A stretch of 12,428 nt of DNA from positions 1,002 through 13,429 of the forward strand of contig JAAAVE010000096.1 of the NCBI GenBank assembly GCA_015679605.1, written 5' to 3'. Made by a program: the position numbers and the translations under genes. Under the pieces are notes generated by a model, which saw only the letters and a list, made by a program, of their open reading frames with translations, did no database searches and was not told the origin of the DNA. Position 1 is the first letter of the stretch. Each line of letters starts with the position of its first letter. Shown here in pieces: positions 1-9,058 of the stretch. The stretch comes from Podila epigama (Eukaryota > Mortierellomycota > Mortierellomycetes > Mortierellales > Mortierellaceae).

Positions 1-302
1 TTGGTTGGAATGGATTTGTGCGTTTTTGTTTATTGAGCTGAGTTGGTTGGATGTTGTTGTTTTTTTGTGGGGGGATAAACGAGGTTGCGTTGAATGTGAC
101 GGGTGGAAACAAAAGACTTTTTTTTCACCAACTTCGTCTCTTCTTTGGACTCTTTTTTTCATTTTCTTCTTTACATTCCCATTGTGTATACAACACTCAC
201 TCATACACCGTCACCATTCTACTCTCCACAACACTCAAAAGTTGAAAGTGATACATATATCATTCACATCTTCCTTCATTCCAATACCATCAAGAGATAC
301 CC
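1..302 (+). promoter_or_regulatory. 5' flank and leader of the OYE-family gene
   Basis: No gene is supported here. The stretch is T-rich to about position 180 and then C/A/T-rich with few G residues (for example CACTCACTCATACACC near 196-211), up to the ATG at 303. Pyrimidine- and CA-rich tracts just upstream of the start are common in fungal promoters and leaders. The reading frames open here carry no recognisable protein and are not needed by the downstream enzyme, whose family-conserved part begins well after residue 1. Promoter status is inferred from position and composition; I see no convincing TATA box. Confidence 0.5.
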
Positions 303-1697
303 ATGCCATCTTCAATAACAACAGAGATCGCCGATTCAAAGAACACTCGCTTCCAGTTTGCGGAAGAACAGTTCTTTGTCGACCAGCCTGCAGCACCAGG
401 AACCTATCTCGGCCCTATTGACGCCTCTGCTCCCAATTCCGAAAATGTGCCACTGCTCTTTCAACCCTTCTCCGTGAAGGATCTCACCATCCCTAACCGT
501 CTCGTGGTCGCACCCATGTGTATGTTCTCATCCAAGGATGGATATTGGACCCCGTTTCATCTCGTGAGTCTTGGCAGCTTTGCTGTCCACGGCGCCGGAC
601 TGATCATTGCAGAAGCCACCGCTGTCCACCCTCACGGACGCATCACTCCAAGTGACACTGGTCTCTGGGACGACAAACATATCCCCGGCCTCAAGCGCGT
701 TGTTGATTTTGTACATGCTCAATCTGGCAAGATTGGTGTCCAGCTTGCACACGCCGGTCGCAAGGTAAATCATTGAAGAAAAACTTTTTTTTTTTTACTA
801 TTTGGCAGTTTGATCCAGTCTGATCCAGTGTGATCCAACTCTTTTACATACCTTTCAACATTTTGTATGATCAACTCTCTTTCTCCACACGCAACTCACT
901 TACAAACTTGATACACATAAATTATAAAGGCATCCGCCAAGGCTAGATTTGATGATCTCCCTGAATCAAGTTACTGGAAGGATGACGTTGTTGGACCTTC
1001 AGGAGGAGCAGAGTTCCAATGGGATCAGACCCATGTTGTACCCAGGGAATTGACTGTGCAAGAGATCCAGGATATCATCAAGGCCTTTGGACAGGCTGCT
1101 GCTCGTGCTGCCAAGGCCGGAATGGACACGGTTGAAATCCATGGTGCTCACGGTTACCTCATCCACAGCTTTTTGTCACCTGTCACCAACCACCGCACAG
1201 ATCAATATGGAGGCTCCCTCGAGAACCGCGCTCGGTTCTTGCTCGAGGTCATCAAGGAGGTGCGCGAAAACTTCCCCGCTGAAAAACCTATCCTGTTGCG
1301 TGTCTCTGCTACCGACTTTGTTGAACATCTCGAAGGACCTTCATGGGAGATTGGACAGACAGTACAGATCGCAAAGTGGGTCAAGGAGGCTGGTGTGGAT
1401 GTCTTTCATGTCTCTGCAGGTGGTAACACAGCACAACAAAAAATTGCTCCAGCACCAGGATACCAGGTCCCTTTTGCAGAGCGGGTCAAGCGAGAAGTAC
1501 CTGGTTTGTATGTTATCGCTGTAGGACTCATCACTGACGGCAAGCAGGCAGAGGCAGTCTTGCAAGAAGAAAGGGCAGACCTCATCGCCATTGGACGCGC
1601 CTTCTTGCGCGATCCTAGTTTCACGCTCCAAGCTGCTCGCCAACTCAATGTCAAGGCCAAGCACATCCGTCAGTACGCTGTTGTCGAAAACCAATAA
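303..1697 (+). CDS. NADH:flavin oxidoreductase, Old Yellow Enzyme family (YqjM-like, class III)
   Basis: Two exons, 303-764 and 930-1697, joined in phase 0 across a 165-nt GT-AG intron, give a 409-aa FMN-dependent TIM-barrel oxidoreductase. Family members use NAD(P)H to reduce activated C=C bonds in enones and related electrophiles. Visible motifs: PMCMFS at 71-76 with the redox-tuning Cys73; QLAHAGRK at 147-154, ending exactly at the splice junction; HGAHGYL at 225-231 with substrate-binding His225 and His228 and Tyr230; NHRTDQYGGS shortly after; and GRAFLRDP near the C-terminus. Compared with Bacillus YqjM (338 aa) it has an N-terminal extension of about 45 residues. The ATG at 303 is the first that keeps the open frame and follows a CA-rich leader. 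By eye, YqjM Tyr28 is Phe75 here, and the C-terminal arginine finger (Arg336 in YqjM) is replaced by Val405. No targeting signal is evident. Family certain; substrate unknown. Confidence 0.95.
765..929 (+). other. Intron 1 of the OYE-family gene
   Basis: The donor is AAG|GTAAAT and the acceptor is TAAAG|GCATCC. Removing these 165 nt joins HAGRK to ASAKARFDD in the same frame, as in YqjM-type enzymes where HAGRK is followed by Ala. The intron starts with a short stop-containing stretch, then a T12 run, and contains a three-copy 10-bp tandem repeat. Confidence 0.92.
811..840 (+). repeat. Three-copy 10-bp tandem repeat inside the OYE intron
   Basis: TGATCCAGTC, TGATCCAGTG and TGATCCAACT follow each other without a gap, so TGATCCA recurs at exact 10-bp spacing. 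The array lies wholly within the intron. A slippage-derived minisatellite is the simplest explanation; a protein-binding array at one helical turn spacing is possible but unsupported. Confidence 0.85.
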
Positions 1698-1895
1698 CTT
1701 GTCATTCCCAATGGATGATTTAGATCACATACATATCTTTTTTGTTCCATCCACCTGTACACTACAGCCTATCCCTGTCCCTGTTTGTTTGCTTGCTCTA
1801 CTCTTTTTTTTTTTTTTCTTGTACCTTTATTCTTCAATATATAAATAATACCATTATATATGATTGTCCTGCTCGCGCTGTTTGACCTAGTTCAT
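1698..1895. terminator. Convergent 3' flanks of the OYE gene and UGGT
   Basis: The 198 bp between the two stop codons must hold the 3' ends of both transcripts. On the minus strand an exact AATAAA lies at 1831-1826, about 65 nt past the UGGT stop, and is a good polyadenylation-signal candidate. For the plus-strand gene there is no exact AATAAA, only T14 at 1804-1817 and an AT-rich element around 1836-1860 (TATATAAATAATA). The transcripts probably overlap tail to tail or end within a few tens of bases of each other. Confidence 0.6.
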
Positions 1896-3183
1896 TCATA
1901 GTTCATCCTTAATAGCATGAGAGTCATGGCTAGGCGCAACGGGAACCTCTGCAGTCATTTGAGCCTGACGGCGCCCCAATCGAAGCTCTGCATTCACTTT
2001 CTTGGCAAAGTCAGTGGCTTCGTTATCATAGTCCTCCCATTCCTTGATCTGACGTCTAGCGCGGTCCAACTTTGGCTCCTTGGTCAATGGGTTATTGCAC
2101 TAGTTATTTAAATAGTGAGATCAATACTGCGTCAGCTTTTTTTTCTTTTCTTTTCTTTTCTTTGTTTCTTCAAGACAAAAAGAGAAAGCAAGACATAGAT
2201 CATTGTGTATGTACTGCCAATCCAGGTATCTTACCAGATCAATCGTCTTGGCTTTGGCAAGACCTTCATCTCCGCACCAGGTCTCACACCAGAGCCACTC
2301 CTGAGGCAGAGAAAAGATGGGCACTTCCCTCTGCATGTTATTAGGTAGATCCTGGTCCAAGTTGGCCAAACTGTTGGGGTCGCGTGAGAGTTGTTGATAA
2401 TGGTTCCTCAGACGGTCACCTGCTTGCAGCTGACGGAATCGAACCAAATCAACAACGTAGAGTGCAGAGATATGGTAGGGCTTGCCTCGCAAGTGGTCCT
2501 TCCAGTATCCTTGATTCCAGAACCGGAATCCCTCCATCTCGGTACGGTCTTGGCACATGGGGGTATAGCCGTATGGAGCCCCATGCAAGTCCATGTCCAC
2601 CAATTCCTTCATGTCAGCGCGTACGATCTAGAATGGCAAAAAAATGGATTTTGACAATGTCAATACTCTCTTTTGATTCCGCGTGCAACAAACTAGTCAC
2701 GACAGAATATAAGCGCACCTGATCAGCATCCACAAAGATGACTTTGTCGAGATCCAAGGGAAAGAGAACATCCAGGAACAGAATCTTATATGCCCAGATA
2801 ATCCTCTGTTTCTCCGTCTGTGCCCGTAACCAATGTGGCCAGTTGTAAGTGACGAGTTCGTAATCAAAGTCGTATTTCTCGGCCATATGAGGAATAAAGT
2901 CCTGTCATTGGGGATAGGACAATGATGGTGAGTGACTAGGCATACTTTTCTACCAATGTTACATGTTCCATTCTCATGAAATAGCAGAGCTGCTTGTACC
3001 TTGAACGAGGGTGACAAAAAGTTTTCAATGAACCAAAACTTCACACGACTATCAGTGTTCTTGATGACACTCAGGATCATAATGGACAAGAAACGTTCAT
3101 ACAAATGGCCCGAAGCAACCGAGAAAATGTTGATCGTCGCCTTTTGCTTTGCAGGCTTTCCAGTTTTGGTCATGCCCTTGATA
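1896..3183 (-). other. UGGT catalytic module (GT24/GT8-like glucosyltransferase) plus KDEL tail
   Basis: Exons 13-16 encode residues of about 1215-1535. The domain opens with [15 protein letters not shown] from residue 1233, the most conserved UGGT stretch. The DxD-type metal and UDP-glucose site is VDADQ at 1333-1337 (Asp1334, Asp1336), split from the following IVRAD by intron 14. Further blocks are [20 protein letters not shown], the second acidic motif LDQDLPNNM with Asp1428 and Asp1430, and [12 protein letters not shown]. The last exon starts [11 protein letters not shown], runs through a charged stretch and ends HAIKDEL. All expected catalytic residues are present, so the enzyme should be active. 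A terminal KDEL rather than HDEL is compatible with retrieval by an ERD2-type receptor. Confidence 0.95.
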
Positions 3184-6100
3184 CTTCAAGTCCCACGACA
3201 ACATATCGAAATAGATAGAGGTAACATCTTTTTTAGCATTCCAAAACGTGCAACCAATAAAAAAAAGAGAGAGAAACGAGAGCGTTGCAGACATAACGAT
3301 CATACTAAAAAAAAAAAAGACAAGGTAAGAACAGATCAGAGAAAAGAGCGACTTACGTGGTCTTGATAGAGCTCCAAATACCGCCGTCGGTAGCAGATTC
3401 GTCTTGGACGTTGGCTTGCTCCATACCAGGGTTCCGTACAAGGCGTGGATAGAGTACAAGACCCTCAAAGTTTGCGATAACGACATCACGCTTATCGTTC
3501 TTGACGCCGCCAGGAACCCAACCTTCACTGCCAATACTTTCAATCGAAAACACCTCGTGTGTTCTACCTGGCCGAAGGACCATCTCCCAAACTCCAGGAT
3601 TTGCCTTCAGCTGGAAATACCCCATGTTCGCCATCACCAGTGTATCCGCCACGTGAGGGTCAGCCTTGGTGCCCACAATGAACTGGGCACCCTTGGGTGG
3701 GACTTTTTGTGTGATGTCGCGAGCAAATCCTTCGATGAGAATATTCCGGAGCTCAAACTCGGCCTGGACGCCGGTCACCCTGGACGCACCGGTCAAACTG
3801 GATAGCTTCAAGTTGTCGAGGTCGTGGATACATACCTTGGAGGTGACCACCCAGGCGGGGTTGACATCAACACCAAGGGTAAGAAGCGTTGGCTCAGGAA
3901 GATTGGCAAAGTATGCCGAAGGAGGGACAATGTCCCCTGTTTCCGAATCAAATGTCAGCTCTGGTTCAGCAACATAACGGTAGAAACGCTTGATAGGTAG
4001 CTCGGAAATCCTGAGAGATGGTTGCAACACAATATCCACCTTGACATTGGACATTCGTGACAATGTCTAATAGACAAAGAAACAAGGAGAAACAAATGTC
4101 GCGTAAGATAACTGGTGAGGCATAGAGTGCGGACAGGCCGTAAATATCACCTCATGTCCGATCTACCTCTAGAATGGGTGCCCATCGCTGAGCGACCTGG
4201 TTCACAGGGTCTAGGACGGCTGTAAAGTGGTAAATCGTGTCATCTTGATCCGCATGCGCCTTAGGGTGAACAGAGAATCCACTAGATTTAACAGAAGCAG
4301 GACGTTTGTTACTTGTTGTACAGAGGGCAGGAGTTTTTAAAACAAATGCACAGCCATCAGCTTCTCCGGACGATATGTCAATGTCACTTACACATGGTCT
4401 TGGTCTAGCTTTTCGAAAATACGTTCTCTGCTAATTTCAGACTCGTTAATATCATACAGACTTTGGTCCAACTGAAGAGTTGCACCAAAAATTACAGATC
4501 CAGCTTTCATGATGTTGCTATTGGGAAGCGAGGAAAATAAAATAGTCAGCACATGAGTATCTCTCGTTCTTGATGCAATGTTGTTTCTTGTTGCCAATGC
4601 TGTGGCGGAGCGAATACTCACTTGGCTGTTGCTGCAATGTTGTGTGTCTCCAAAAGTGTCTTGATCTTGTTGATGCGACTGGACTGCTCGTAGTTGACAA
4701 GGAGCTTAAAGTCTGCCGCCTTGAATGGATCCACAATGGGTCCCACCAGCTTATCACGTCCAAGAGAAAAGAGGAAATTTAGTATGAAGTATTATTTCTC
4801 TTGTCATGGGTATCTTCTTCATACCACCACAGTATAAAGCCATCGTCGCTTACTCTGCCATTAATAACGATAAAGATTTCGTCCTCCTTGGCTTGAACAG
4901 TGTCTCTCAAAAACCTTTCGCGAGTGGCATTGGCGTCCTCATCAGTTCCCACTGATCCTTCCACTGCAATCATGGCAACTTCAGGGTGAGATGCGCTGGC
5001 CCGCTTAAAGCTATCCACGAACGTCGAGCCCTTGGCGATATCTGCAAGCAGATCTTTCCAGAATGCCAATGGAAGAGCTTTACCATCAACTGAAGATTGC
5101 TTCACAAAATTGCCAAGGCCTGGAAGGGACTCTGCATCCTTTCCATTTTGAACCAATGCAATCCGAACTGACTTCAAGCCTTCTTCGATAGCCTTCAGAG
5201 CTTCCAGTGCCAATGCAACGCCTTCCTTCCTTTCAAAATTTGCCACAAGAATCGCAGTGGTCAAATGGGAATCTTTGATGTGTTGCATACATGTCCGGAT
5301 AGAAATAGTTAATACTAGTAGAACATGAATAAAGCATCAAAAACGATAAAATGATGTATATCCTAAAAGAACGATAATCTATACCTTCACCAATGTACGA
5401 AAGGGTATCAACAAATGGCCGTGGTTGACCTTGAACCAAGTCGACTATCTTCAAGGGTGTCTCATCACTGACAAAGACATATGGGTTACGGCTTTCAGCG
5501 ACTCCGGGACGTGTCAAGAAATATTCGTACAAGTCTGTTTCTTTCGAGATCTCGCCATGGATCACCTTGTTGGCAAGGTAGGCAGTCTGTGCAGAGGCCT
5601 CTTGCATCAAGTGCTGACCATGATTTTCTTCCCATGCAAAGTACTTTCCATTGATAAAGAGCGAGGGTCCGCTAATGCCAATGCGCCCAGTCATAGCCTT
5701 GACAGACGCCAACCACGTTCGGTAGGTAGAGCTAGTATCAATGACTTCCTCATAGGTCAATTCGGGTGTCGACGTCGACTTTAACTTTGGTGTCTGTAAG
5801 GTAACCGCAAACGACTTTTTGAGAGCCGATGGTAAATCAAGACCTTGCTGGGCATGGTTGAGCAACGCCTGGTACAATCAGAATGGAGCAAAGAAGCATT
5901 TGTCAGAGGTCTGTTGTCTACTTTCTGTTTTGTGAATAGTCAAAAACTTGAGTGCTCCCACTTGTCCTTACCCGCTTCAAAAATTCTAGTCCTCCTTTGA
6001 TACCATGGCGGCTCACGACATGTTTCCACAGCATGGCAATGTTAGCATCTAAAAATCGATGGACATATCTCTGTTAATTACATTTTTTTTTTATGCGTTT

Positions 6101-8175
6101 CTTTTTCATTCTCGACAGTAAAACCTACATCTGTGCAGTCAGGGAACTCACCAATACCACTGTCAGATTTCACGAGCGGAAGAACGCCAAATCGGAAAGG
6201 AATCAGCCGTTGGATATAATTGGGGAGCTCAAGGGAGACCAGCTCCAATGCCTGTGGTGAGCTGAGGTCCAGAACGAAAAGACTACTGATGAGGTTGAAT
6301 CGGACCTGGTGGAACTGACCATGGTACATGGGGCGGACGATTTCAATAAGTTCTGAACTCCAGTCACTGTATCTGTTGTCCGTCCCAAGATCATTCAGCC
6401 AAACCACGAGATTCTTCTCCTCAGATTTGTCCCTCACGTCGAACACGCCCTCGGGATCCTTGACACCAGCCGATCTGGGCTCCTTTAGGGAGGCATCGGT
6501 CAACAGATCGATAGCCTTGCGGGTCGACACACCCATCGTGGCCAAAGAAGCAATTGATTCGCGGTCTCGGCGCATCATGCGCAAAAGGCTATAGAGCAGT
6601 GCCTGTTAGTCACTGTGCAAAATATGTTCGACCAGACGCCATAGACTCGACAGTTGACGACAGTACAGAATAAACAAGATACCTGAATGGGTTCATCTTG
6701 TGCGTAGGAACAGGTTGGTTGTTGAGCCAGATTTTTGCTGGTGCGCCACCGAGGTATGCTTGGTTGTTGTGGACCACAGACCTCAAGGATGGATTGAACT
6801 CCATTTTCGCAATCTTGGCTTGATACTTTGGGAAATCTTGCGCTACAGAGACAAGAGTCTTGAGCGGTTCATCGGACGAGACAATAAACTGTGCTGCAGC
6901 AAGTCCAATGTCTTTGGTTGAACATGAAGACCATTTTTTATATTTTCGTAATAAAGCATTAGTACTTGGAATAAACTGGCTCGATATCATATCCACTTTT
7001 GTGAACGGTCCACTTACTTGCAAGGTGACTCTCGCTAATAGGTTCAACAGAAGGTGGTGTGTCGTCGTCTAAAAGATGATTTCCAGTGCTTTGTCGAAGT
7101 ACCTTTTGGCTCGAGGCTGCAGTATCGTCGCCGTGGCCAAGGTCACGGTCATCAATGACAATGTAATCCGTGCTCTTCAATGCCAGCTCCACTCCATACC
7201 CGGAAAGGGCTAAAGGCGACTCACGGCCACCCTTCACTGGAGGTCGGTAGCGTACAGAGTATTTGAGTCCAAGCTCGCTGCCAAGAGAATCAAGGTATTG
7301 TCTGAATGCTGTAAACTCGGGATCATACACGTCGGCATACAGGATAGTGAAAGGTTCCTCGGCGTTCAAAGGTGCATGCACGTGATCAAGGTCCATCGTT
7401 GTGGGCCGTTGGCTTTCATGGATATAATAAAAAGTCCCCCAAAAAAGTGCGATAAGGATCAGTTCAAACTGGAGCTCATAATCCGGTTCAAACAAATGAC
7501 AGTTCTTGTTGCTTTCTTTCTTCTCATTGTTACCTTTTGCCCTTGATGCCGGATGCTACAGCTGACTTTAGATCGGCGACAGAGCAGATCTGGCGACCAT
7601 ACCAATCGACCCAGACACCGCAGTCGCTGTCAAACTTTGCCTTTGATAGACTATCGGGGACAATGGTCGAGTTATAAAGGTGGTAGTGAGCGGCCACCCA
7701 AGGAGCTGAAGCATGCATGGCCAGCGACCACTTGAGTGAGGACAGAGCTTGTGGAGAAACATGACCCTGGTTCTCGACAATCCGCAGACTCGTCTCATAA
7801 AGTTCCTTTGGAGTGGTAGCTGAGCCGAGAAAGTCCTTGTCGGTCAATTGGCGCATCAGTGGAAGGTACGCGGTCTGATTTTCAACCGCAACTGCCTCAC
7901 TAATAAAACACATAAAGAAAGCGGGTTGTCAGTCAGACAGTCCTGGCCACGCATTCTCGATATATATATATATATTCGTGGTGTCATTTGAGGATACCAG
8001 AAAAGAAAATAACGTACAGGATTTCCAGAACCAAGGGAGGTGCAGCCCATGAGGTGTGAATGGATGCCTCAATGGGTGGGGACGATGTCTTGGCCAGTGC
8101 TAAAGTGCCAAACTGGACTGCTACCAAGGCCAGGGCGAACGCCGAAGCGCGCAGTGGAGAGCCGATGGTGCGCAT
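1896..8175 (-). CDS. UGGT: UDP-glucose:glycoprotein glucosyltransferase (UGGT), 16 exons, complete
   Basis: This is the ER folding sensor that re-glucosylates Man9GlcNAc2 on misfolded glycoproteins so that calnexin or calreticulin rebinds them. Exons on the minus strand: 8175-8018, 7899-7534, 7412-7018, 6911-6683, 6588-6152, 6048-5972, 5868-5385, 5272-4854, 4749-4622, 4517-4392, 4281-4167, 4066-3357, 3183-3000, 2901-2719, 2627-2235, 2099-1896. All 15 introns are GT-AG, every junction keeps phase, and the sum is 4608 nt (1535 aa), the usual family length. Start: ATG at 8175, giving a signal peptide of about 28 residues. Stop: 1898-1896, after the ER-retrieval tetrapeptide KDEL. Family blocks appear in order: [54 protein letters not shown]; then the GT24 domain. 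The least certain junctions are the acceptor of exon 8 (an in-frame alternative at about 5319 would add about 15 residues) and the acceptor of exon 13. Confidence 0.96.
2137..2170 (+). repeat. TTTTC pentanucleotide microsatellite in UGGT intron 15
   Basis: Four perfect TTTTC units at 2141-2160 are flanked by T runs, making a 34-bp pyrimidine tract on the plus strand. On the UGGT sense strand it is purine-rich (GAAAA units) and lies upstream of the last acceptor (2101-2100). It probably varies in length between isolates and has no evident coding role. Confidence 0.85.
3184..3356 (-). other. UGGT intron 12, longest of the gene, with an internal T-tract acceptor
   Basis: Joining donor ACCAC|GTAAGT (exon ends at 3357) to acceptor TTGAAG|TATC (exon begins at 3183) is required to enter the IFSVASGH frame, and gives SSIKTT-IKGMTK across the junction. 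At 173 nt it is longer than the other 14 introns (91-135 nt). A much better looking acceptor, T12 followed by AG at 3306-3305, lies only 52 nt from the donor. It would shift the frame away from the catalytic domain. I therefore treat the downstream acceptor as the productive one. Confidence 0.75.
3357..8091 (-). other. UGGT N-terminal folding-sensor region (thioredoxin-like and beta-sandwich domains)
   Basis: Exons 1 (after the signal peptide) to 12 encode residues of about 29-1214. In solved UGGT structures this part forms four tandem thioredoxin-like domains followed by two beta-sandwich domains that wrap around the catalytic domain. Here it contains the expected landmarks: [13 protein letters not shown] directly after the signal peptide, [12 protein letters not shown] across exons 1-2, [13 protein letters not shown] across exons 3-4, [11 protein letters not shown] in exon 7, FIVINGR-LVGP across exons 8-9, and [13 protein letters not shown] in exon 11. 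I assign domain boundaries only by family knowledge. The small exon 6 (77 nt, about 26 residues) is supported by phase and by canonical splice sites. Confidence 0.85.
8092..8175 (-). other. Signal peptide of UGGT
   Basis: The first 28 residues have a short basic start (Arg2, Arg9), a hydrophobic alanine/leucine/valine-rich core at about 10-27, and a small-residue cleavage context (LALA then KTSS). This fits co-translational entry into the ER lumen and pairs with the C-terminal KDEL. No other in-frame ATG upstream gives a plausible alternative. Confidence 0.88.
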
Positions 8176-8310
8176 CTTTAATGAAGGAGGGAGGGGGGAG
8201 TCTGTATTCTTCTTCCTCTGTCTATCTCAAAGATTAGCTTGGCGCGCTTTTGACAATGTAAATGGGGTTTGAAAAGATGAAATGAGATGCAAAAAAGTCG
8301 AAGGATGCTC

Positions 8311-8320
8311 GTATTTATTT
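8311..8320 (-). promoter_or_regulatory. TATA-like element upstream of UGGT
   Basis: On the minus strand this reads AAATAAATAC, ending about 135 bp before the UGGT start codon. The position and AT content fit a weak TATA-type core element, with the UPRE-like motif a further 80-90 bp upstream. Only composition and position support it. Confidence 0.35.
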
Positions 8321-8361
8321 GAATACGCGTTTAGGTCATGTGACTTGTCATATCGCCATGT

Positions 8362-8373
8362 TGCCATATGGCA
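8362..8373. promoter_or_regulatory. 12-bp perfect palindrome in the divergent promoter
   Basis: TGCCATATGGCA is its own reverse complement and is the longest perfect palindrome I noticed in this intergenic region. It lies directly beside CACCACGTT. A dimeric transcription factor site is possible; no specific factor can be named from the sequence. Confidence 0.4.
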
Positions 8374-8401
8374 CCACGTTCTTTCAATTCATAGGTTCGC
8401 T

Positions 8402-8408
8402 CACGCTG
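8402..8408 (-). promoter_or_regulatory. Candidate unfolded-protein-response element (CAGCGTG) upstream of UGGT
   Basis: The plus-strand CACGCTG reads CAGCGTG on the UGGT sense strand. This is identical to the core of the yeast KAR2 UPRE bound by Hac1. It lies 227-233 bp upstream of the UGGT ATG. A second related half-site, AACGTGG on the same strand, occurs at 8380-8374. UGGT belongs to the ER-folding class of genes often induced by ER stress, so the location makes sense. A 7-mer match alone can arise by chance, and Hac1 specificity in this lineage is unknown. Confidence 0.4.
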
Positions 8409-9058
8409 TGGGTGTTTTCGTGCTTTTTCCTTTGCCACTGTTTTTTTCTGTTAGTCTGGTCTTGGTGTTGGCATTGCCATTGTCCTAGAGCTTCAACTCT
8501 GTCGCATATGTAGTCTTATTTCACGCGTTTTAGAGTCCCTTCGGGTCAAAGTGTCTATCGTGTCGCTATATTATCTTTCAGGACAAGCAAATGTTTCTCT
8601 AGTTATTATGTAGAATCGACTCTTTATAACCGTTGACCTGGGTTATTTTATGCTACGACTGGATATTGAACGAGACCTGTCAGGTTGATCCAATGTTGAC
8701 CGAGGATAATATTTGTTTTTTTTCTTGGATCGATACAGACTTCCTCAAAGGATTGTATCGGGCAGTTGCATAGATCTTCCCACTTGTTCACTGCCACGGC
8801 TCATTGCTGAAATGGATTTATGCTCTACACTTTGAACTTGTCACCGCCAGATATACAATGAACCCTTTCAATGGCACACAATAGCAAGGTAACAAAAGTA
8901 GCGAAAAATTTAAATTAAAAAATAAAGTATCGCTCAACCAAAAAAACGTGGCTTGAAAAAGAACATGACCCAAACGGAGGTTTGGGTTGAATGCATTATT
9001 ATTCATGCAATTCAAACAATCGTTTGTTAATCCTCATCTTCAATCGCACATCATCTCA

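Larger units (their letters stand above)
8176..9058. promoter_or_regulatory. Divergent intergenic region between UGGT and pyridoxal kinase
   Basis: These 883 bp separate two start codons on opposite strands and carry no convincing gene on either strand. Next to UGGT, 8176-8210 is purine-rich on the plus strand, so the UGGT leader is C/T-rich. A cluster of sequence elements lies at 8311-8410. Next to pyridoxal kinase, 8905-8930 is strongly AT-rich. I found no tRNA-like cloverleaf or rRNA similarity by eye. A bidirectional or two-promoter region is inferred from the gene arrangement. Confidence 0.7.

Noticed and set aside
1087-1694. Long open frames overlapping the OYE second exon on both strands (plus 1087-1524, minus 1202-1384, 1341-1694 and 1406-1666)
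   Set aside because: They are shadows of a strongly conserved coding exon and carry no recognisable motif of their own.
3404-3977. Plus-strand open frames opposite UGGT exon 12 (3404-3805 and 3666-3977)
   Set aside because: The minus strand here encodes the conserved UGGT blocks ([18 protein letters not shown]); the antisense frames are by-products of its composition.
6859-7072. Plus-strand open frames across UGGT exons 3-4
   Set aside because: They cross exon-intron borders of a well supported minus-strand gene and show no domain.
7960-7976. (AT)n stretch in UGGT intron 1 as a functional element
   Set aside because: Short dinucleotide run inside an intron with no further structure; ordinary microsatellite.
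8182-8200. G-quadruplex in the UGGT leader region (GGAGGGAGGGGGG on the plus strand)
   Set aside because: Only three clear G3 runs with no proper fourth tract and loop, so a stable G4 is not convincing.
8500-8990. A tRNA or other structured RNA in the divergent intergenic region
   Set aside because: I found no paired arms with a plausible T-loop or anticodon arrangement on either strand, and no A/B box pair I could defend.
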